Assembly (NCBI RefSeq): GCF_021130785.1
Contig: NC_060214.1
Coordinates: forward strand, 1,639,001-1,703,000
Direction of reading: 5' to 3'
Length of the DNA stretch: 64,000 nucleotides
Origin: Homalodisca vitripennis
Lineage: Eukaryota; Arthropoda; Insecta; Hemiptera; Cicadellidae
Part shown: in pieces, positions 36,740 through 47,484 of the stretch
Position numbering within the stretch: position 1 is the stretch's first letter
How the letters are laid out: the number at the start of each line of letters is the position of its first letter
The notes under the pieces: model-generated
Databases searched by the model: none
The model's input: the letters and a program-made list of their open reading frames with translations, nothing else
Told to the model about the DNA's origin: nothing
Made by a program: the position numbers and the translations under genes

Positions 36740-39365
36740 CTCTTAGCCTTATAAACTTTTGGAAATGTGCAGTAAATTTGCCCATATACGCTGATTATTT
36801 TTGAAAAGGCCTATTAAGAATTACGACCCAAAATGTTCATAATATTTAAGTATATGGACTAAGAAGTGTTTACTTATACGTAATGCAATGATGAGTATAT
36901 TGTTATAGAAGCATCTGTAAACAGCGAGAGCACCTGACAAATCTAAATCTGGAGCACATCAAGACGCAACAGATGGGTGAGTGGATGCCTGTGTATATAG
37001 GAGCAGTTCCTCACTTTCTCCTGTTACTTACAAAAACACTGCTTTTATCTCTTATTTATCTCGGTAGCTTTTATTTAAGTTGGGTATATTTTCTCACTTT
37101 CATTGTATCCATATGTGACGCTTTTCATCTAACTGTGTACAATATTGCTAATATAACTCTCCCTAGTTCTTATTCTGTAACCAAACAGTACGACTTTATT
37201 TTAAGGACCAAACTAAACAGGTTTTAAATAAGTTACCACAATCAGACCATATGTATTGTAGTGAGTGTATTGTAATATATAGTTTAATGACCATATGGGA
37301 TAAATATAATTAATCAATAATACAGAATGAGCTTGCAATACAAAGACCTTCTACAAAAGTTAGTCAGAAAACACGGGGATATACTGCCGTTCAATAACAT
37401 TAATTCCATACTTATATTTTTACTCCTGAAGGCCTAACAAGGCACAGTACTTTGGAAGAAGAGAAAAATCCTCACAGTAAACAAACCATTTATAACAGCG
37501 TGCCTTTATGGTACTCACAGATTTCAATCTTTACATTTAACACTGAATAGTTAGGGTTATGTACTTTTCCCTATTCATTACTTGATATATAATTGCTTCA
37601 GAATGGATTAAGATGAATTTTCCCATAATCCTATTGTTGCATTACACAGATTTCAAGCACTAGCCAGCGTGAGGTTATAGGGGGGAAAGTGTTCGATCTT
37701 TTTAAAAATACTTTCAATATCGCAAATACGTCTGTAATAGAAGGTAAATTCAATTTCACTGAGGAAATGTTGGTAACAGTGATGATTCCATTTACAGACA
37801 ACTTCCAGACAACTCATCTTCCAATAAAGTGTTCATAATTTATATCATAGTGGAGGCTATTTTACGTTCCGTGCAGCAAAACATATGGGACTTGTGTGTC
37901 GTGTGAGGAGGTAGGAGTTTGTTCTAACGACCTTCACTTTTCTCTTCAATGTTCTAGGACTTCATAGTGAAGGTTTCCCAAACACACACACGTCCCTAAT
38001 AGTAGGTAATTAAAGTTACGAAATAGAAGATGGGTTTCAGGGATAATTTCTTATAAAACTTTCTTCCCGAAAACTCACCTTCAAGTAAATAATTAAGATT
38101 TATTTCATTTATGAGTTAAGCTACTAGGCCTTGGCTTCAGGCCTTAGCAACACAAAGGAATTCTGAGAATTAAAATTTTTATGATAGAAATTCCTCGCAA
38201 TAGTTTTTGGAATGTGATAAGACATAACATTTCCCATTACTTGAAATTTATATTTTATTAAGACTCATCGATAGGGAATAACAAATAACAAAATGTCTAA
38301 TCCATAAGACCACATAACATAAGTAATCATTCGGAGGTAAAAGCTATCGACTTACAGAAGAAAATCCACTTAAACAAAAAACAATGTTAGTAACTTTACT
38401 GTACTTACTTAAACTTCTTAAACCACGAAACTTGTTAAGCAGAACGGCTTTAAACTTTTTATAAGTGCTTTCTTTGTCATTCGACTGCATAGTATAGCAA
38501 TATATTTATTATACCAATGATTTAAATAAATATATAGATACGTTACTTTATAAATTATACTATTATGCTATATAGCCCTTTACTGTTTAGTATACTATCT
38601 ACAGCAAAACTTATTAGTGTATAACTAATTAGTTAAACCTAGAAAGTTAATCACTGTGTTGTCATCCAGTTACTTTGAGATTTTTCTCAAGTTCATAGAA
38701 ATCTATCAATAAAAAGGATTTCAAAATAAACCTGAATGCTACAAATTTTAAATATATTTTTTTTAAATTATAACTTTAAATATCTTACCTGCAGATTAGT
38801 AATTTGTAAAAAATATTTCGATCTTTCACAAGAAACTATAGTCGTTAAATTAGCAACTGAATTTACATTAAAAAATACAAATTAAGTAAATGTAAATATT
38901 AGTTATATTCATATTCTATCTTCTAGATGGCTTCAATCCCTTAAAATGTTCATATTTTTCATGAGAATGTAAAAAAACATTTTGTTTACTCCCTTATCAC
39001 CGAAATTTTCTTAGTGGCTGTAGCTATATCTTAAGAAATTAACACAACCGAAAACCCGTTTTGCCTATTTAATAATTGGCAATATATACCTTTAGCAATT
39101 TAACACTAAAGTGTAGGTTTTTGTGACATTTTTGTTTGATTAAATATTCACAATTAACATCAGTGATTCAAATTTGATAGTTGTGATAAAACTTTTTTCG
39201 TTTCGCATTCTGTGTGGGCGGTAAAATTGACATTAATTCATATAGTTAATACATGTTTCTCATTGTTATGCATATCTGCTATGGAATTTAGATCGCTACC
39301 ACAATCATATGTATTTCACCTTATCACTTCAGAAACTCAAGGTCAAACGTTATTTGTGTACCATG
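36740..39365. other. AT-rich segment with one hydrophobic open frame
   Basis: There is no supported gene. An 84-codon frame from the ATG at 36973 to 37227 encodes hydrophobic runs such as FLLLLTKTLLLSLIYLGSF. Its third codon overlaps GGTGAGTGG, which reads as a good 5' splice donor, so an exon end is as likely as a small membrane protein. Neither is supported by anything around it. Confidence 0.3.
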
Positions 39366-39367
39366 GC

Positions 39368-39671
39368 ATTCCTCTTTTCCACCGGACTCGAAGGTGTTTA
39401 TCAATGAACATTTGACACGACACAAACCAGACAGCTGTTCAACGGCGCCAGGGAGCTTGTGAGGCAGAGGGTACTGTCAGTGGCGTGGACCAACGACGGG
39501 TGGGTGCTGGCTAAGTCAACCCCAGGAGGTGCTACCTTCCGTATCCAGCATCAAGATCAACTGGACCAGATGAAGCGCAGGATCATGGAGCTAACGACAC
39601 AGGAGGCTGGGGGGCCAGGCCATCACACGTGCAGACAAAGTTCCCGCCGCAGCCACCTAGATCTCCAGTAG
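39368..39671 (+). pseudogene. FP-domain (Baculo_FP-like) retroelement ORF1 remnant
   Basis: This 300-bp patch is clearly GC-richer than its surroundings. In one frame it shows KVFINEHLTRH (about 39390-39422). After a frame change it continues with LFNGARELVRQR, SVAWTNDGWVLAKS and FRIQHQDQL (to about 39575). The order (N-E-x-L-T, then a helical LF-x-x-A-R segment, then a W-x-x-D/N-G-x-x-L-x-K strand, then a final short strand) matches the C-terminal FP domain found in baculovirus FP and in ORF1/gag-like proteins of arthropod retroelements. It is a fragment with at least one frameshift and no start or stop of its own. The family assignment is from memory of the domain and not from a search. Confidence 0.55.
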
Positions 39672-40858
39672 GTCAACTCTACGCGTTCAATAAATCTAAC
39701 TGTAGAAGCACAGAAGGTAAAGGACAAATTTAATGAATAAAACAGTTTAGTTTGTCTATGGGGAGGAAAGAAAACAAAAGAATAATATTATTATTTCAGA
39801 CGTGAAGAAAGAATAATTTCTGTTGTTAAATTCTTTATTAATAAAACCTATAATATGCTCATTGAAGCCTCCTTTTATCTACAAGTTTATTTATTGAAGC
39901 AATTGTAGAGATATTGTATTAATGTGAAGTCAATTGTTTTCCTGTGTTTATCCTAGGATTTATTTCATGAAAACATTAGGCTATGCATATAATAATAGGA
40001 GATTTTGTTTATTTACTTGTTGTTATAATTTTTTACTTTTATCTAAATAATTCTATTTACACTCTGATGTCCTAATTAATAAATTGAGTTGTATTAAAAA
40101 CAAGAACTGTGGATGGTAACCTGTTTTGTATTTGGGCTAATGAATGAGTTGTTGGCAAATTATAATCATACTTTGGTGGGGTAACATTTTACTAAAGTTT
40201 ACATACGATTGACGAAAGTTCAAATAATATATTTTATAATGCATGAATCTCAGATTTTCAGTTGTTTTAATAATTTAAAGCTTGCAGTAAATGGTATACA
40301 CAATTAATGGTAAAGAATTCCTCTTTTTTGGAAGTTTGTTATTATTTTGATGTATTTAGGGAGAAATGGGTTCTTTACAAGACCTTTAATTTATTGTGCA
40401 AATAAAATATAATTACAAACTAAATTTTTTAGGTTAAAGATTTTTCCAACATATCTATCTTTTTCTCTAGTCTATTGTAATTTTGGTAAATAAAGTAATA
40501 ACAATATAACTAAATTATAAAATAAATGGTAAAAATATGGTACATAATTAAATTAATAATTATACATTTATACACACCGTTTCAATTTCTACTATACACA
40601 TTGAAAACTGTAGATAACTAATTTTCAACTAGTGGAAAAAGTTATAGCATACTTTCTATTATTTTTTACAATGACAACATTTTAATCCAAATTAAGAAAC
40701 AATTATTTCTAGCTAGATATATAATATATTTTACAACTAAACTTCCCAGTTTGTATGCACCATATATTTTTTTGTCTCCACATATTATTTTTTTATTATT
40801 TTTTAAATGTATTCTATTTTTACATCATGGCAACTAAATTATGATACTGATTAATATG
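39672..40858. other. AT-rich non-coding segment left of the Gypsy insertion
   Basis: No gene or repeat was recognised. The last bases before the 5' LTR are the left copy of the target duplication. Confidence 0.4.
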
Positions 40859-40863
40859 GTTCT
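40859..40863 (+). repeat. Target-site duplication, left copy (GTTCT)
   Basis: GTTCT immediately precedes the TGTTAT start of the 5' LTR and is matched exactly at 46931-46935 after the 3' LTR. Confidence 0.9.
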
Positions 40864-41239
40864 TGTTATATATTGAATATTCTTTGTATTATTATCTAGT
40901 AGGTTTTAAATATATTTGCAACAGGTGCACATCACCCCATATGACGTAATGTGTCGGCTGTTTCAATCGTATGATTTTTGAATAAACGGCATTGGCTACT
41001 CGAGATCACCTGACCCCCCTCTCCCTTTGGTCACTGTCTCGTCCGAGCTTTTCCTTGAGCCGCAGTAGGCAGTCTACTCCTAAGGAGTCTACCTCCTATT
41101 CCACGCGCCTTGGTCTACTCCCAGTCTCGCTTGCCACACCACCCCTCGTGTGGCCGTGTCTGAAGAAATGTAAAAGTGTTCCTTATTTCGATTCACCCGC
41201 CCCCGGCATAAGTACTGTTATTTAGATACAAACATAACA
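40864..41239 (+). repeat. 5' LTR of the Gypsy element
   Basis: The 376-bp LTR begins TGTTATATATTGAATATTC and ends AACATAACA, giving six-base inverted termini TGTTAT/ATAACA. It contains TGACGTAA (about 40952), a GAATAAACGG stretch and a GC-richer right half. Compared by eye with the 3' LTR it shows about five substitutions and roughly nine one- or two-base indels, mostly in short homopolymers. Confidence 0.93.
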
Positions 41240-41241
41240 AA

Positions 41242-41254
41242 TGGCGACGAGGTC
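41242..41254 (+). other. Primer binding site
   Basis: TGGCGACGAGGTC starts two bases after the LTR. TGG complements the CCA end of a tRNA, as expected for minus-strand priming. I cannot name the primer tRNA with confidence. Confidence 0.7.
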
Positions 41255-41329
41255 AGTTAAAATTTACATACCGGGCAATGCAACTGTTCGATTGTGCCGC
41301 GTAGTGTAAATTTCGGACAACACGTGTAA

Positions 41330-42790
41330 ATGTCGGATGACGAAGTGGATTTAGCGCCGTTACTACACGATATCGAACTGCCGGGCAACACAAAAATGTC
41401 GGGAATAATCGGCGGAATTGGTGAATACGATCAAAATAGTGAGAGCGTGGTCGTTCTTATATCGAGCGCTTCGAACTATTCATCGAGTGCAACAATATTA
41501 AGGAGGAGAAAAAGGTTAGCACGTTATTAACTGTTGCCGGTGTAAAAACGTACAGTCTGTTACGGGATTTATGCACGCCCAATAAGCCGTCTACAAAATG
41601 TTTTGACGCATTAGTATCTTTGATTCAAATCAAATCAAATCAAATCAAATATAAGTTTATTTTCCAAATTCAACAATAAGTTTGTACACATATAAGTATG
41701 AAAATAGACAGCACATAGAACGTGTGTCTGTGCGTGCTGCCCAGCCCAATCTAGACGTGTACAAAAAAAAATGATAAAAAACAAATACTGTATATAAAAT
41801 GAAATAAATAAAAGCATCTTGACATTACAGACACATACATATATACACACACATATATACACACATATACACAAATATATATACATACATACACATACAT
41901 ATTTGCATAAACAAATATTAAAATTAAAAAAAGGAAAAAAAAGAGTAAAGAATAGAATTAAAGAATTAAAGTACGACTTATGTTTGTACAAGAAAAATAA
42001 ACTATATATTAACTACTATATTAACCATAAATTGAATAAAACACTTATCAATAAATATAGCAAGCGTTCAAATAAAACAATCTTAATTTTTTAAAACATA
42101 ATTAATAAATTATAAAGTTTCGAGAAACAGGTGTAGCGTAGACGTTTGTTATGATTGGAAGTAGTTAACTATAGTTGTAGTGTTTAGAAGCGGTAATGAT
42201 ATAGTAACGTGAGTAAGATCACTTGTATCCAAAACCATCGTTTCATTGCCGAGAGGTACAAGTTCAGCAAGAGGATTCATCAGCACGAAGGCGAATCAGC
42301 AGCAGACTACATCGCCCAGTTAAGAAAGATGTCCACCCATTGTGAATTTGGGGCAGTTTTTAAACGATTACCTGCGAGATCGTTTAGTCTCCGGAATTAG
42401 AAATGAAGCAACAAAACAAAAACTGTTAGGAGAAATCCAGCTTGGACATTTGACCAAGCAGTTAAAATCATCACGTCAGCAGAAGCCGCTGAGAAGAAAT
42501 GCAGCAGCCTTGGCGATCAACGGAAGCCGCAACGCCGAGCGACTACAAAAGATGACAGCTCATCACCGCAGTGTAACAGCTGGGAGCATCGGCGGGTGCC
42601 GGCGGCGCTACCACACCTGGAAAGTCACCACCACAACCCCAAAAGCAGCGCTTCGCACGACTACAAAGTGCAGTGTTCGTGTTGTGGTAATGTGGGCCAT
42701 TTGCGCCATCAGTGTCGATTGTTTGGTGTTACGTGTAACGCGTGTGGAAAAAAAGAATCACATTGCTAAGGGTTTGTCGATCAAAGGGTA
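41330..42790 (+). pseudogene. gag (capsid and zinc-knuckle nucleocapsid), frameshifted and interrupted
   Basis: The frame starts at the ATG at 41330 (MSDDEVDLAPL). It continues with VSTLLTVAGVKTYSLLRDL (about 41513-41571) and FDALVSLIQ up to the nested insertion at about 41634. It resumes near 42217 with HLYPKPS, then RYKFSKR, GESAADYIAQLRKMSTHCEF and LRDRLVSGIRNE. This is the usual Ty3/Gypsy capsid pattern. Near 42676-42770 lies a nucleocapsid zinc knuckle, CSCCGNVGHLRHQC (C-x2-C-x4-H-x4-C), followed by a second degenerate one beginning CNACGKK. At least three frame changes occur besides the insertion. Intact Gag would assemble virus-like particles and package element RNA. Confidence 0.88.
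41634..42216 (-). mobile_element. Nested 3' end of a retroposon inserted in gag
   Basis: About 580 bp of AT-rich sequence separates two gag codons that otherwise read continuously (...LIQ|DHLYP...). The left edge is a (CAAAT)n run (about 41628-41652). On the minus strand it becomes AATAAACTTATATTTGATTT with further ATTTG repeats, the look of a poly-A-signal-plus-short-repeat tail of a LINE or SINE. It also contains an (AC/AT)n microsatellite (about 41826-41900). No coding domain is left, so this is a 5'-truncated copy. The exact target duplication was not resolved. Confidence 0.65.
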
Positions 42791-42959
42791 AGCCCCAAAA
42801 CCAACAATCTAAGTTTAAACACTTTAAAAAATAAAAATGATAGTAGACATAATTATGTAGAAGAAGTATGTAGTCAAAACACTGATAGTAATGTTGAACC
42901 TGAAAGCTATGAGGAAGATATTTCAAATTTATTTAAAATGAATGAAAGGGAAAGTTGAG

Positions 42960-43290
42960 CACATTAAAGTTAGTCCGGTTAAATTAGAATTAATAGTTAA
43001 GGGTAAGCCAATCTATTTTGAGGCTGATACAGGCCGCGTCAGTAAGCGTGTGCAGCGAGAAATTTTACAAAGAAAACCTTAATAGTTGTAAATTAATTGC
43101 CCCACTGACTTATCTCTAAGTTCGTATACGAATGAACCTATAGTTCCGTTAGGGAAAATTGAAGTGGATGTTCAATATCAAGGAGTTAGCAAATTTCTTG
43201 AATTGTTTGTAATCAAGAAAGGAGCTCACCCACTCATAGGACGAAATTGGCTTTCAAAGTCTCGGTGTGGAAATATCTTTCAAAAATAAA
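42960..43290 (+). pseudogene. Aspartic protease (retropepsin) domain of pol
   Basis: The catalytic motif FEADTG is at about 43017-43034, followed after a frame slip by the usual ASVSV-like strand. Further on, EPIVPLGKIEVDVQYQ and the flap-to-end signature HPLIGRNWL (about 43229-43255) complete the retropepsin layout. In an intact element it would cut the Gag-Pol polyprotein. The domain is broken by one-base indels, including one directly after the DTG. Confidence 0.85.
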
Positions 43291-43429
43291 ATATTTGGCA
43301 TAAGCAATAAAGACAGTAATCCGGATGTTACGAGTAAACATTGCATTGAATTAACTAAAGATTTGATCAAAGAATTTCCGGAAGTTTTTCAGTGACAAAT
43401 AAGGTCAATACAAAGGTGAACCAGTTAAA

Positions 43430-44105
43430 TTAAAGTTTAAAACCTGACGCCACACCAAGGTATTTTAAGCCACGGTCCATTTCCTTTTTCACTTAAAACT
43501 AAAGTCGAAAAAGAACTAGAAAGGTTAACTGAGGAAAAAGTACTTGTTCCAGTAAAAAGTAGTGACTGGGGCACTCCCATTTGTTCCAGTAATAAAACCA
43601 GACGGAGGAATACGCATTTGCGGAGATTTTAAAGTTACCTTAAATCCCATGTTTAGAAGTTGAAAAGTACCCTATCCCCAGAATAGATGAATTGTTTACT
43701 TGTTTACAGAAAGGCGAGAAATTCAGTAAAATAGATTTATGCCAAGCTTATATGCAGCTAGAGTTAGATGAAGAATCTAAGAAATTATGCACTATCAGTA
43801 CCCATAAAGGGTTATTCAGTTATCAAAATGCCGTTCGGGAATTTCTTCCGCAACGAGTATATTTCAGTACAGAATCGAACAGTGTTTACAAGACTTGTCC
43901 AATGTTGTTGTATTTTTAGACGATATATTGATTACAGATGTAAACGATGATCTACACTATCAAAAACTTAGGGAAGTTTGCAAGCGCCTAAGCGAAAATG
44001 GTCTCACAGTAAAAAAGAATAAATGCACATTTTTTGCACCTAAAGTGGAGTATTTAGGTTTCTGTATTGACAAAGAAAGGGTTGCACACTTCCGAATCTA
44101 AGGTA
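43430..44105 (+). pseudogene. Reverse transcriptase domain of pol
   Basis: Recognisable RT blocks occur in order but in alternating frames: KELERLTEEKVLVPV (about 43508-43552), VIKPDGGIRICGDFK (about 43588-43632), YPIPRIDELF, FSKIDLCQAYMQLEL (about 43722-43766), and the catalytic FLDDILIT (about 43911-43934) corresponding to the YxDD box. The thumb region KNKCTFFAPKVEYLGFCID follows to about 44075. The order and spacing match Ty3/Gypsy RT. Several frame changes disrupt it, for example between FSYQ and MPFG near 43822-43840. Confidence 0.92.
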
Positions 44106-44259
44106 GAAGCCAATTAGGAATGCTCCCATACCTAAAACAGTGACAGAGGTCAAAGCTTTAGTAGGTCTAATTAATTACTACTCAAAGTTCATACCAAATT
44201 GTTCCACTATACTAAGTCCCATGTACAGTCTTCTTAAGAAGGACACACCCTTTTCAATT

Positions 44260-44725
44260 TTGATAAGAATTGTATCGCAGCTTTTGACAAAGTAAAAGAG
44301 TTACTTTCAAACGCACCAATTTTGGCGCATTATGACACTAATTTGCCTTTGAAGTTAGTCGTAGATGCTAGTTCAGTTGGCTTAGGAGCCGTCCTAAGTG
44401 TTATCTCCACCAGGTGGTATAGAGAAACCAATAGCATATCAGTCACGCACACTCTCACAAGCTGAGCGGAAACTATTCACAGATAGAAAAAGAAGCTCTG
44501 GCTATCGTATTTGCAGTCAAAAAGTTTAAATCAATACTTGTACGGTCGGAAATTTATTTTGTACACTGATCACAAACCTCTTTTAAGTATCTTTGGAAAT
44601 AAAAAAGGGTTACCTATCTTTGCTGCCGGTCGCATGCAAAGATATGCCTTGTTCCTGTCCGGTTACGAATTTGACATTCAATACGTAAAGACGGAACCTA
44701 AATAATGCAGATATGTTATCTAGAT
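44260..44725 (+). pseudogene. RNase H domain of pol
   Basis: The segment shows AFDKVKELLSNAPILAHYD, then LKLVVDASSVGLGAVLS with the first catalytic Asp (about 44361). Next are IEKEALAIVFAVKKF with the catalytic Glu, YLYGRKFILYTDHKPL with the TDH motif (about 44532-44579), and the LSRLPL-type end near 44716-44733. This is the typical Gypsy RNase H, which removes the RNA template during cDNA synthesis. One-base indels separate the blocks. Confidence 0.9.
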
Positions 44726-45029
44726 TGCCTTTAAAGTGTCAATCACAACAATGCTACTGATGAGTTTGCGTGGCAAGGTACATATTTACATTGTATTCAA
44801 GAAAGCTCATTACCTTTGACTTTCGAACATGTAAAATCAGATACACAGAAAGAATCCAGTTTTTAAGTAAAGTGTATGGTTACATTATACAACGGTTGGC
44901 CTAATGTCATTCCTGAGGGAAGCGAAGAGCTTACTCCGTATTTCCAGAGACAGAACGAACTGACAGTTAAATTTGGAGTAATTATGTGGGGTTATAAAGT
45001 TAGTCGTACCAGTAACTTTAAGGGATTAA

Positions 45030-45960
45030 TGTACTTAAAGAGCTTCATTCTAGTCATTTAGGTATTGTGAAAATGAAATCGGTAGCACGCAGCTACGTCT
45101 GGTGGAACGGTATTGATGAACAGATCACAAATATGGCTAACAGTTGTTCTTCCTGTCTCCGGGAACGGAAACAAACCCGTCAAAGAGTCAATTACATGTT
45201 TGGCACTATCCTTCCGCTCCCTGGGAACGTATTCATGTGGACTACCTAGGACCTTTTAAAAATAAAATGTATTTAATCGTCATTGACGCTCACTCAAAAT
45301 GGTTAGAAGTAGGTGAAGTTAGTTCAACTTCCGCTAAACTAGCTATAAGTTTTCTAAGAGAGCTATTTAGTCGCTTTGGTCTACCTGTTAATTTACATTC
45401 TGACAATGGACCACCCTTGTGGACCCACCTTGGACCACCTCATCGGAGTTCAAAAAGTTCATGGAAATGAACGGTATAAAACATACTTTCAGTCCCTGTG
45501 TATCATCCAAAAAGTAATGGACCAAGCAGAAAACAGCGTGAAATTTGCTAAAGACAAATTAAAGCGAGCATTTCATGACAATGCAGATGCTAGCGTAGCC
45601 TTGAGTAGGATATTGTTTGACTACCGTACATAGTACTACCAATGAAACACCAAGTAAAGTTAATGTTTTGGGAGGAAACTGCGCACCCGGTTGGATCTAT
45701 TGAGACCAAACATTACCCGGTTTTGTAAATAAGAAACAAGAGGAGATCAAAAATAGTTTTAATAAAAAATATTACTAGGGTAGTTTATCCAGGTCAAACT
45801 GTATTAATTCAAGATTATAGGTCAAACAACAAATGGGTGCAAGGTATTGTAAATAAACAAATCAGTCCTGTTATGTATGAAATAGAGTTAAGTTCTGGCA
45901 TTGTAACGAAACGTCACATAGATCAATTGATCGGTCTCAGTGACAGTTCGCTAGACAGAC
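45030..45960 (+). pseudogene. Integrase of pol with GPY/F-like C-terminal part
   Basis: The zinc-binding HHCC module is visible as LHSSHLG (about 45045) and CSSCLRERK (about 45144). The catalytic core contains HVDYLGPF (first Asp, codon 45240-45242) and HSDNGP (second Asp, 45402-45404). The catalytic Glu is in the AENSVKFA stretch (45529-45531). The C-terminal module includes GQTVLIQDYRSNNKW and VMYEIELSSGIVTKRHIDQL (to about 45932). It would insert the cDNA into host DNA, consistent with the five-base target duplication seen. There are several frameshifts, the most disruptive between the second Asp and the Glu. Confidence 0.9.
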
Positions 45961-46208
45961 ACTCGAGTGCAGTAGCAGAAACTGTACCGAGAAACGTGGG
46001 CAAACCCCTACTTCCGCATACGCAGAACGTAGACTTGGCAGCGCCGCAATACCAATCGCAGTGTAACTCTCCCCCTGCACATGACGTAAATCGATCGCCA
46101 GTTGGCATGGCAAACACTACGGCGAGTGGTGGAAGGTCACTCTCTTCCCCCTCTACCCCGCAACCGTATTACACCCGTATCAGCGCGCGTAAAATCAGCT
46201 GCTCTTGA
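45837..46208 (+). pseudogene. C-terminal tail of pol
   Basis: An uninterrupted 123-codon frame starts inside the integrase C-terminal module. It continues into a low-complexity Ser/Pro/Thr/Gln-rich tail, for example QSQCNSPPAHDVNRSP, and ends at the TGA at 46206-46208. Such disordered tails are common after the GPY/F module. After this stop there are about 350 bp of AT-rich DNA with no env before the polypurine tract. Confidence 0.8.
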
Positions 46209-46545
46209 CAGCACCTGTCAAAGTCGGACGCGACGCTATCCCTGAGCGCACTAGAAAAACCTGTAAATAAACTTGACTTATAATAAAGATGTACTTATTC
46301 AGTAATGGTTGTGTATTATGTTATATTATGTGTTTTTCTTTTTATTATATTGTGGTTTCCATCAAGCTTTATTTTAATTTAAAACTTGTTTAGTGTTTAC
46401 TTTTTGTCAACTTTGTTGTTAATTATAGAATCATGTCATATCAGTACTTTTATCTATTATTACTTTAAGTATCAAGAGGAAGCATTTCAAACTATTGAAG
46501 GACAATTAATTTTTAAATTTGATTTGTTTGTAATTTTTGAATTTA

Positions 46546-46557
46546 ATAGGGAGGAAA
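46546..46557 (+). other. Polypurine tract
   Basis: AATAGGGAGGAAAT lies directly before the TGTTAT start of the 3' LTR. Its position and purine composition are those of a plus-strand primer. Confidence 0.8.
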
Positions 46558-46558
46558 T

Positions 46559-46930
46559 TGTTATATATGAATATTCTTTGTATCATTATCTAGTAAGTTT
46601 AAATATATTTGCAACAGGTGCACATCACCCCATATGACGTAATGTTGTCGGCTGTTTCAATCGTAATGATTTTGAATAAACGGCATTGGCTACTCGAGAT
46701 CACCTGACCCCCCTCTCCTTTGGTCACTGCCTCGTCCGAGCTTTTCCTTGAGCCGCAGTAGGCAGTCTACTCCCAAGGATCTACTCCTATTCCACGCGCC
46801 TTGGTCTACTCCCAGTCTCGCTTGCCACACCACCCTCGTGTGGCCGTGTCTGAAGAAATGTAAAAGTGTTCCTTCTTTCGATTCACCCGCCCCCGGCATA
46901 AGTACTGTTATTTAGATACAAAACATAACA
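46559..46930 (+). repeat. 3' LTR of the Gypsy element
   Basis: The 372-bp LTR begins TGTTATATATGAATATTC and ends AAACATAACA. It is followed at once by GTTCT, the right target duplication. It matches the 5' LTR along its full length. Confidence 0.93.
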
Positions 46931-47129
46931 GTTCTTAATCTGGATTCACACTGGAATATAGCCTATTGCAGTTTGCTATAAACTTCCTATCATTTGCAAC
47001 TAATATAAACACATTCTATATTGTAAGGAGATAGATAACACATAGTAAAGAGTAATCGACATCACATACACACCCAAGGTTTAATAACATCTTTCGTCAT
47101 AACTTTAATAAACACAGTGAACAATGACA

Positions 47130-47253
47130 TATTATGTTATGTATGTATATATGTGTGTGTGTATGTATATGTGTATGTATGTATATTTATGTATATGTAT
47201 ATATATATATATGTATGTATGTATATGTGTGTAATATATATACATATATTTTT
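47130..47253. repeat. TATG/TA-rich microsatellite
   Basis: Mixed (TATG)n, (TG)n and (TA)n tracts. The 61-codon minus-strand frame here is an artefact. Confidence 0.9.
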
Positions 47254-47484
47254 TTCTATTCAGTAATGAATTAAATTGCGGAAAATGTGACCTAGTTACA
47301 ATATTAGAGATTGGCATTTTGGAGTGGTTTGAAGCATGCTGGACGGCACTAACTTAACTTTAATTTATTTATATTTTAAACATCATGGTTTCAAAGTGAT
47401 GATGAGTGTAATATAGTTCAATGTTTTAGTGTTTAATGAAATTAGTAATTTTTAAGGCACAGAGCATAGGAGTTAATCGAAACA

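Larger units (their letters stand above)
40859..46935 (+). mobile_element. Ty3/Gypsy LTR retrotransposon, structurally complete
   Basis: The whole insertion runs from left target duplication GTTCT (40859-40863) to right target duplication GTTCT (46931-46935). The internal order is 5' LTR, primer site, gag with zinc knuckle, aspartic protease, reverse transcriptase, RNase H, integrase with GPY/F-type tail, about 350 bp of AT-rich non-coding DNA, polypurine tract and 3' LTR. RT before integrase places it in Ty3/Gypsy. The domain style (FEADTG protease, YLYGRKFILYTDHKP RNase H) recalls the Mag-like group often annotated K02A2.6-like. No env is seen. Reading frames are interrupted by many one-base indels, and gag holds a nested insertion. 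Confidence 0.95.

Noticed and set aside
36973..37227. An 84-codon hydrophobic plus-strand frame with an ATG start
   Set aside because: Hydrophobic runs are expected in AT-rich chance frames. A consensus splice donor overlaps the third codon, and no homology or context supports a gene.
40021..40863. A longer 5' LTR starting at another TGTTAT near 40021
   Set aside because: Similarity to the 3' LTR begins only at 40864, where the target duplication GTTCT also sits.
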